A stretch of DNA of 5,264 nucleotides from Leptolyngbyaceae cyanobacterium SM1_3_5 (GTDB lineage Bacteria; Cyanobacteriota; Cyanobacteriia; Elainellales; Elainellaceae): assembly GCA_012031475.1 (NCBI GenBank), contig JAAUTJ010000402.1, positions 1 to 5,264 of the forward strand, read 5' to 3'. A program made the translations under genes and the position numbers. This document shows, in pieces, positions 3,065-5,264 of this stretch. Numbering within the stretch: the stretch's first letter is position 1; every line of letters begins with the position of its first letter. The notes below the pieces were generated by a model that was not told where the DNA came from, did not search any database, and saw only the letters and a list, made by a program, of their open reading frames with translations.

Positions 3065-5264
3065 TTGAAACAGCGTCACTGGTTGGATTTTGCCGAATTT
3101 GCTTCGCTGGTTGGATTGGGTTTTGGCTCGATCGTTTCTTTTTTCACGACCCTTTCTGCTCAGTTTCTCTACACCTCCGCGCCGCTTTCGGCCTTGGTGC
3201 TGCTGAATATTGCCAATCGCAAGCGGCTCGAAGAACAGCAAAATCGCAATACCAGTACGGCGATCGCGGAACTCGATCACAAGCTGACGCGCCATCTTGC
3301 CCTGCTGACGCATCAGGTGCATTCGCTGCCCACTGTCGAGACGGTGAGCAGTCTGCGGCGATCGCTCTTGCTGAAAAATCGCGAAGTGCTAGAGCATTTG
3401 TCCAGCGATTTGGCGAATGTGCAGCAGGAATTGCAGCAGCGCCTGGAGGCGATCGAGCAGCAAAATTTGCGATCGCTGCGGCCAGAAATGCGGCAGATGC
3501 GAGAACAATATGCCCATCTGTTTGATTCGGTTGCCCAGGTGAGCTACCAGCTTCAGCGGATGACGAACTCGAATCGGATTGAACAGTTGGATGCGGCGAT
3601 CGCCCAAACTCGCGATCAGGTCAATCAAATTCAGGCACATTTGCAGGAGCTTAACAGCACGACCAAGCCGACGCTGAGCCTGCTGCAAGACCAAATTGCC
3701 AGCGTCCATCGCCAGTTTCAAAAACTGCCGCCGCCCGTTGATGCCACCTCGCTCAAACAAGAAGTCGGGGAACTGGTTCGCATCGTGGCGGATCTCGCCC
3801 CCAAGCGCGACCTGAGCAGCCTGACTCGCGAAGTGCGCGATTTGCACCAGCAGCAAGACCATCAGCGACAGACGATCGCGGCGATCGAAACAGCGGCGAT
3901 CGCGTTTCGGCAGCACTTGAGCGATTTGCCGCAGGCTTTGGATGTGGCGAATCCTCAGCCGACAATGAACATTCACGCCCAGGTGCAAACGCTGGTCAGC
4001 AGCTATCTGGCGCATCTGCGATCGCAGCTTACCTCTGTTCAGGAAACCACGCAGATTTTGACGCAGCGCTCTTTAGACTCGCGAAGCAACTCGCAGCCAT
4101 CCACGCCGCCGCTGGATGCAGTTGCGCTGCAAAGGCAAATCCAGCGCAACCTCAGCACCGACCTGACGCTGCTGAAAAAGCAAATTCGCCGCCTGCTGCA
4201 CCAGCAGTTTCAAAGCGTCAATGCCCAACTGCAATTTCACGCTCCGGGCTATCGGCTGGTCGCAGATGTGCCCACTGTGGGCAATGCGGGCAGCCAATCA
4301 ATTCTTGAACAGGCGATCGCCCAAGCCCAGCACCGCCTGATCCTAATCTTCCCCTGGTCAAAACCCGAACTGGATGCCCAAATTGTCGATCGGCTGGAAG
4401 CGTTTTTGCTGCGTGGCGGACGGCTGGATTTGGGCTGGTGTCACCAAAGCGATCGCGAGGAGCCGCGCCTTTTAACTCCCCTCGTGCGCGGCTGGTCAGC
4501 GGCAGGACTGCGCCCGGAATTGCAGACCACGCTCGATCGACTGCTCGCTCTGAAGCGGCAGTATGGCGATCGGCTCCAGTTCCAAATTTTGGGAACGGCA
4601 GAGAATTTTTTGGTGTGCGATCGTGCTTTTGCCGCATTGGGAATTGCCGAAGCGCTGGCGACACAAACAATTTTGGGTGAACTGCAACTGAAGCTCTGCA
4701 CGACCGATCGCGCCGTGATCGAACAGCTAATCTCGCGGTTTGAGCAGCCCCATTTGTCCCCAGACGACCTCAGCGCCTACTGGAATCGCGCCGTAACGCG
4801 AGCCGACCTGGGCGACAAAGCAGGCGCGATCGCTGACTACACGCATGTTCTGCGCCGCCACCCCCACGATGCAATCACGCTCAACCATCGCGGTGTCGTT
4901 TGCTATGACACGGGCGATCGCCAAGCCGCACTGTCCGACTTTCACCTGTCACTCCAGCACGACCCGCAGCAAATCGCGCCCTACTGCAATCGGGCTTGGC
5001 TGCATGGCGAGGCGGGAAATTTGACCGAAGCGATCGCAGACTATACTCGATCGATCCAGGTGCAGCCCAGCGCGATCGCCTATTTCTATCGCGGCCTAGC
5101 CCATCAGCAACAGCAAGATTTTCACCGCGCGCTCGGCGATTTTGATGCTGCCGTTTGCCTCGCGCCAACTGTAGCAGCAGCCTACTACTATCGCGGCACA
5201 ACCCAACAACAGCTTGCAACCACGACAGCGCGATCGCTGACCTGGAAATCGCCGCCGATGGCTT
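3065..5264 (+). CDS. Coiled-coil / PLD-like / TPR-repeat protein, open at right edge, frameshift near 5216
   Basis: Runs 733 codons to the edge from TTG 3065. Order: MKQRHWLDFAEF, then a hydrophobic hairpin at about 13-50 that could anchor it in a membrane; Gln/Leu-rich coiled coil at about 52-395; a phospholipase-D-like domain at about 406-560 (RLILIFPW 424-431, FLVCDRAFAALG 515-526). Four full 34-residue TPRs follow (570-603, 604-637, 638-671, 672-705) and a fifth begins at 706. TPRs bind partner proteins. The PLD HxKxxxxD motif reads AENFLVCD at 512-519: Asp519 is kept but His and Lys are Ala512 and Asn514, so catalysis looks lost. In the fifth TPR the frame breaks at Leu717: one extra G near 5216 restores QLGNHDSAIADLE, a canonical TPR helix pair. 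Similar TPR proteins are common in cyanobacteria, with no defined function known to me; a scaffold at the membrane is inference. Confidence 0.85.
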   Translation, partial: MKQRHWLDFAEFASLVGLGFGSIVSFFTTLSAQFLYTSAPLSALVLLNIANRKRLEEQQNRNTSTAIAELDHKLTRHLALLTHQVHSLPTVETVSSLRRSLLLKNREVLEHLSSDLANVQQELQQRLEAIEQQNLRSLRPEMRQMREQYAHLFDSVAQVSYQLQRMTNSNRIEQLDAAIAQTRDQVNQIQAHLQELNSTTKPTLSLLQDQIASVHRQFQKLPPPVDATSLKQEVGELVRIVADLAPKRDLSSLTREVRDLHQQQDHQRQTIAAIETAAIAFRQHLSDLPQALDVANPQPTMNIHAQVQTLVSSYLAHLRSQLTSVQETTQILTQRSLDSRSNSQPSTPPLDAVALQRQIQRNLSTDLTLLKKQIRRLLHQQFQSVNAQLQFHAPGYRLVADVPTVGNAGSQSILEQAIAQAQHRLILIFPWSKPELDAQIVDRLEAFLLRGGRLDLGWCHQSDREEPRLLTPLVRGWSAAGLRPELQTTLDRLLALKRQYGDRLQFQILGTAENFLVCDRAFAALGIAEALATQTILGELQLKLCTTDRAVIEQLISRFEQPHLSPDDLSAYWNRAVTRADLGDKAGAIADYTHVLRRHPHDAITLNHRGVVCYDTGDRQAALSDFHLSLQHDPQQIAPYCNRAWLHGEAGNLTEAIADYTRSIQVQPSAIAYFYRGLAHQQQQDFHRALGDFDAAVCLAPTVAAAYYYRGTTQQQLATTTARSLTWKSPPMA

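Noticed and set aside
2945..3322. 125-residue minus-strand frame over the intergenic region and TPR gene start
   Set aside because: The composition is low-information and most of it is antisense to the real membrane/coiled-coil start.
3013..3525. 170-residue plus-strand frame starting with ATG
   Set aside because: It is a shifted frame of the TPR gene; its residues lack the coiled-coil pattern that the TTG frame shows continuously to the window edge.
3389..4015. 208-residue minus-strand frame
   Set aside because: It is antisense to the coiled-coil region; the Leu/Gln/Arg richness mirrors Gln/Leu codons on the plus strand.
4218..4670. 150-residue minus-strand frame
   Set aside because: It is antisense to the PLD-like domain, with no family likeness.

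Overview
The window reads as chromosomal DNA of a cyanobacterium. About twenty perfect copies of the octamer GCGATCGC (HIP1) and many one-off variants are spread over 5.3 kb, both inside genes and between them. That density is a known cyanobacterial signature. Base composition is moderately GC-rich, and several proteins look like filamentous-cyanobacterial versions of their families. The species cannot be named from the sequence.

Left half (1-2517), minus strand. Five genes point leftwards in the order DUF2945 small protein, DUF3140 protein, NTF2/SnoaL-like protein, UV damage endonuclease (uvsE), and an Fpg/Nei-type DNA glycosylase cut by the window edge. The last three are packed without gaps: a 4-base ATGA overlap, then a 1-base TAATG overlap. 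The DUF3140-NTF2 junction is only 19 bp, and an 81-bp gap with a hairpin separates DUF2945 from DUF3140. This looks like a stress or DNA-repair operon. UvsE nicks DNA beside UV photoproducts, and the glycosylase removes oxidised bases. The three small upstream proteins have no proven role, but their position suggests a link to DNA damage or general stress.

Middle (2518-3064). This is a 547-bp divergent intergenic region. It holds several hairpins, including a strong one with two mutually exclusive folds around 2711-2754, two C-rich tracts, and a plausible rightward promoter whose spacer contains a perfect 10-bp palindrome.

Right half (3065-5264), plus strand. One long gene runs off the right edge. 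It encodes an N-terminal hydrophobic hairpin, about 340 residues of Gln/Leu-rich coiled coil, a phospholipase-D-like domain whose HxKxxxxD motif is degenerate, and at least five TPR repeats. It appears to start at TTG.

Two single-base deletions are visible by protein logic. One sits in an A-run near the 3' end of the DUF3140 gene; adding one A restores the family C-terminus. The other is in the fifth TPR near 5216, where adding one G restores the repeat. They suggest sequencing or assembly indels, or real frameshifts. I see no RNA gene, CRISPR array or mobile element. I also see no wholly new system. The best leads are the repair-linked small-protein operon and the architecture of the TPR protein.
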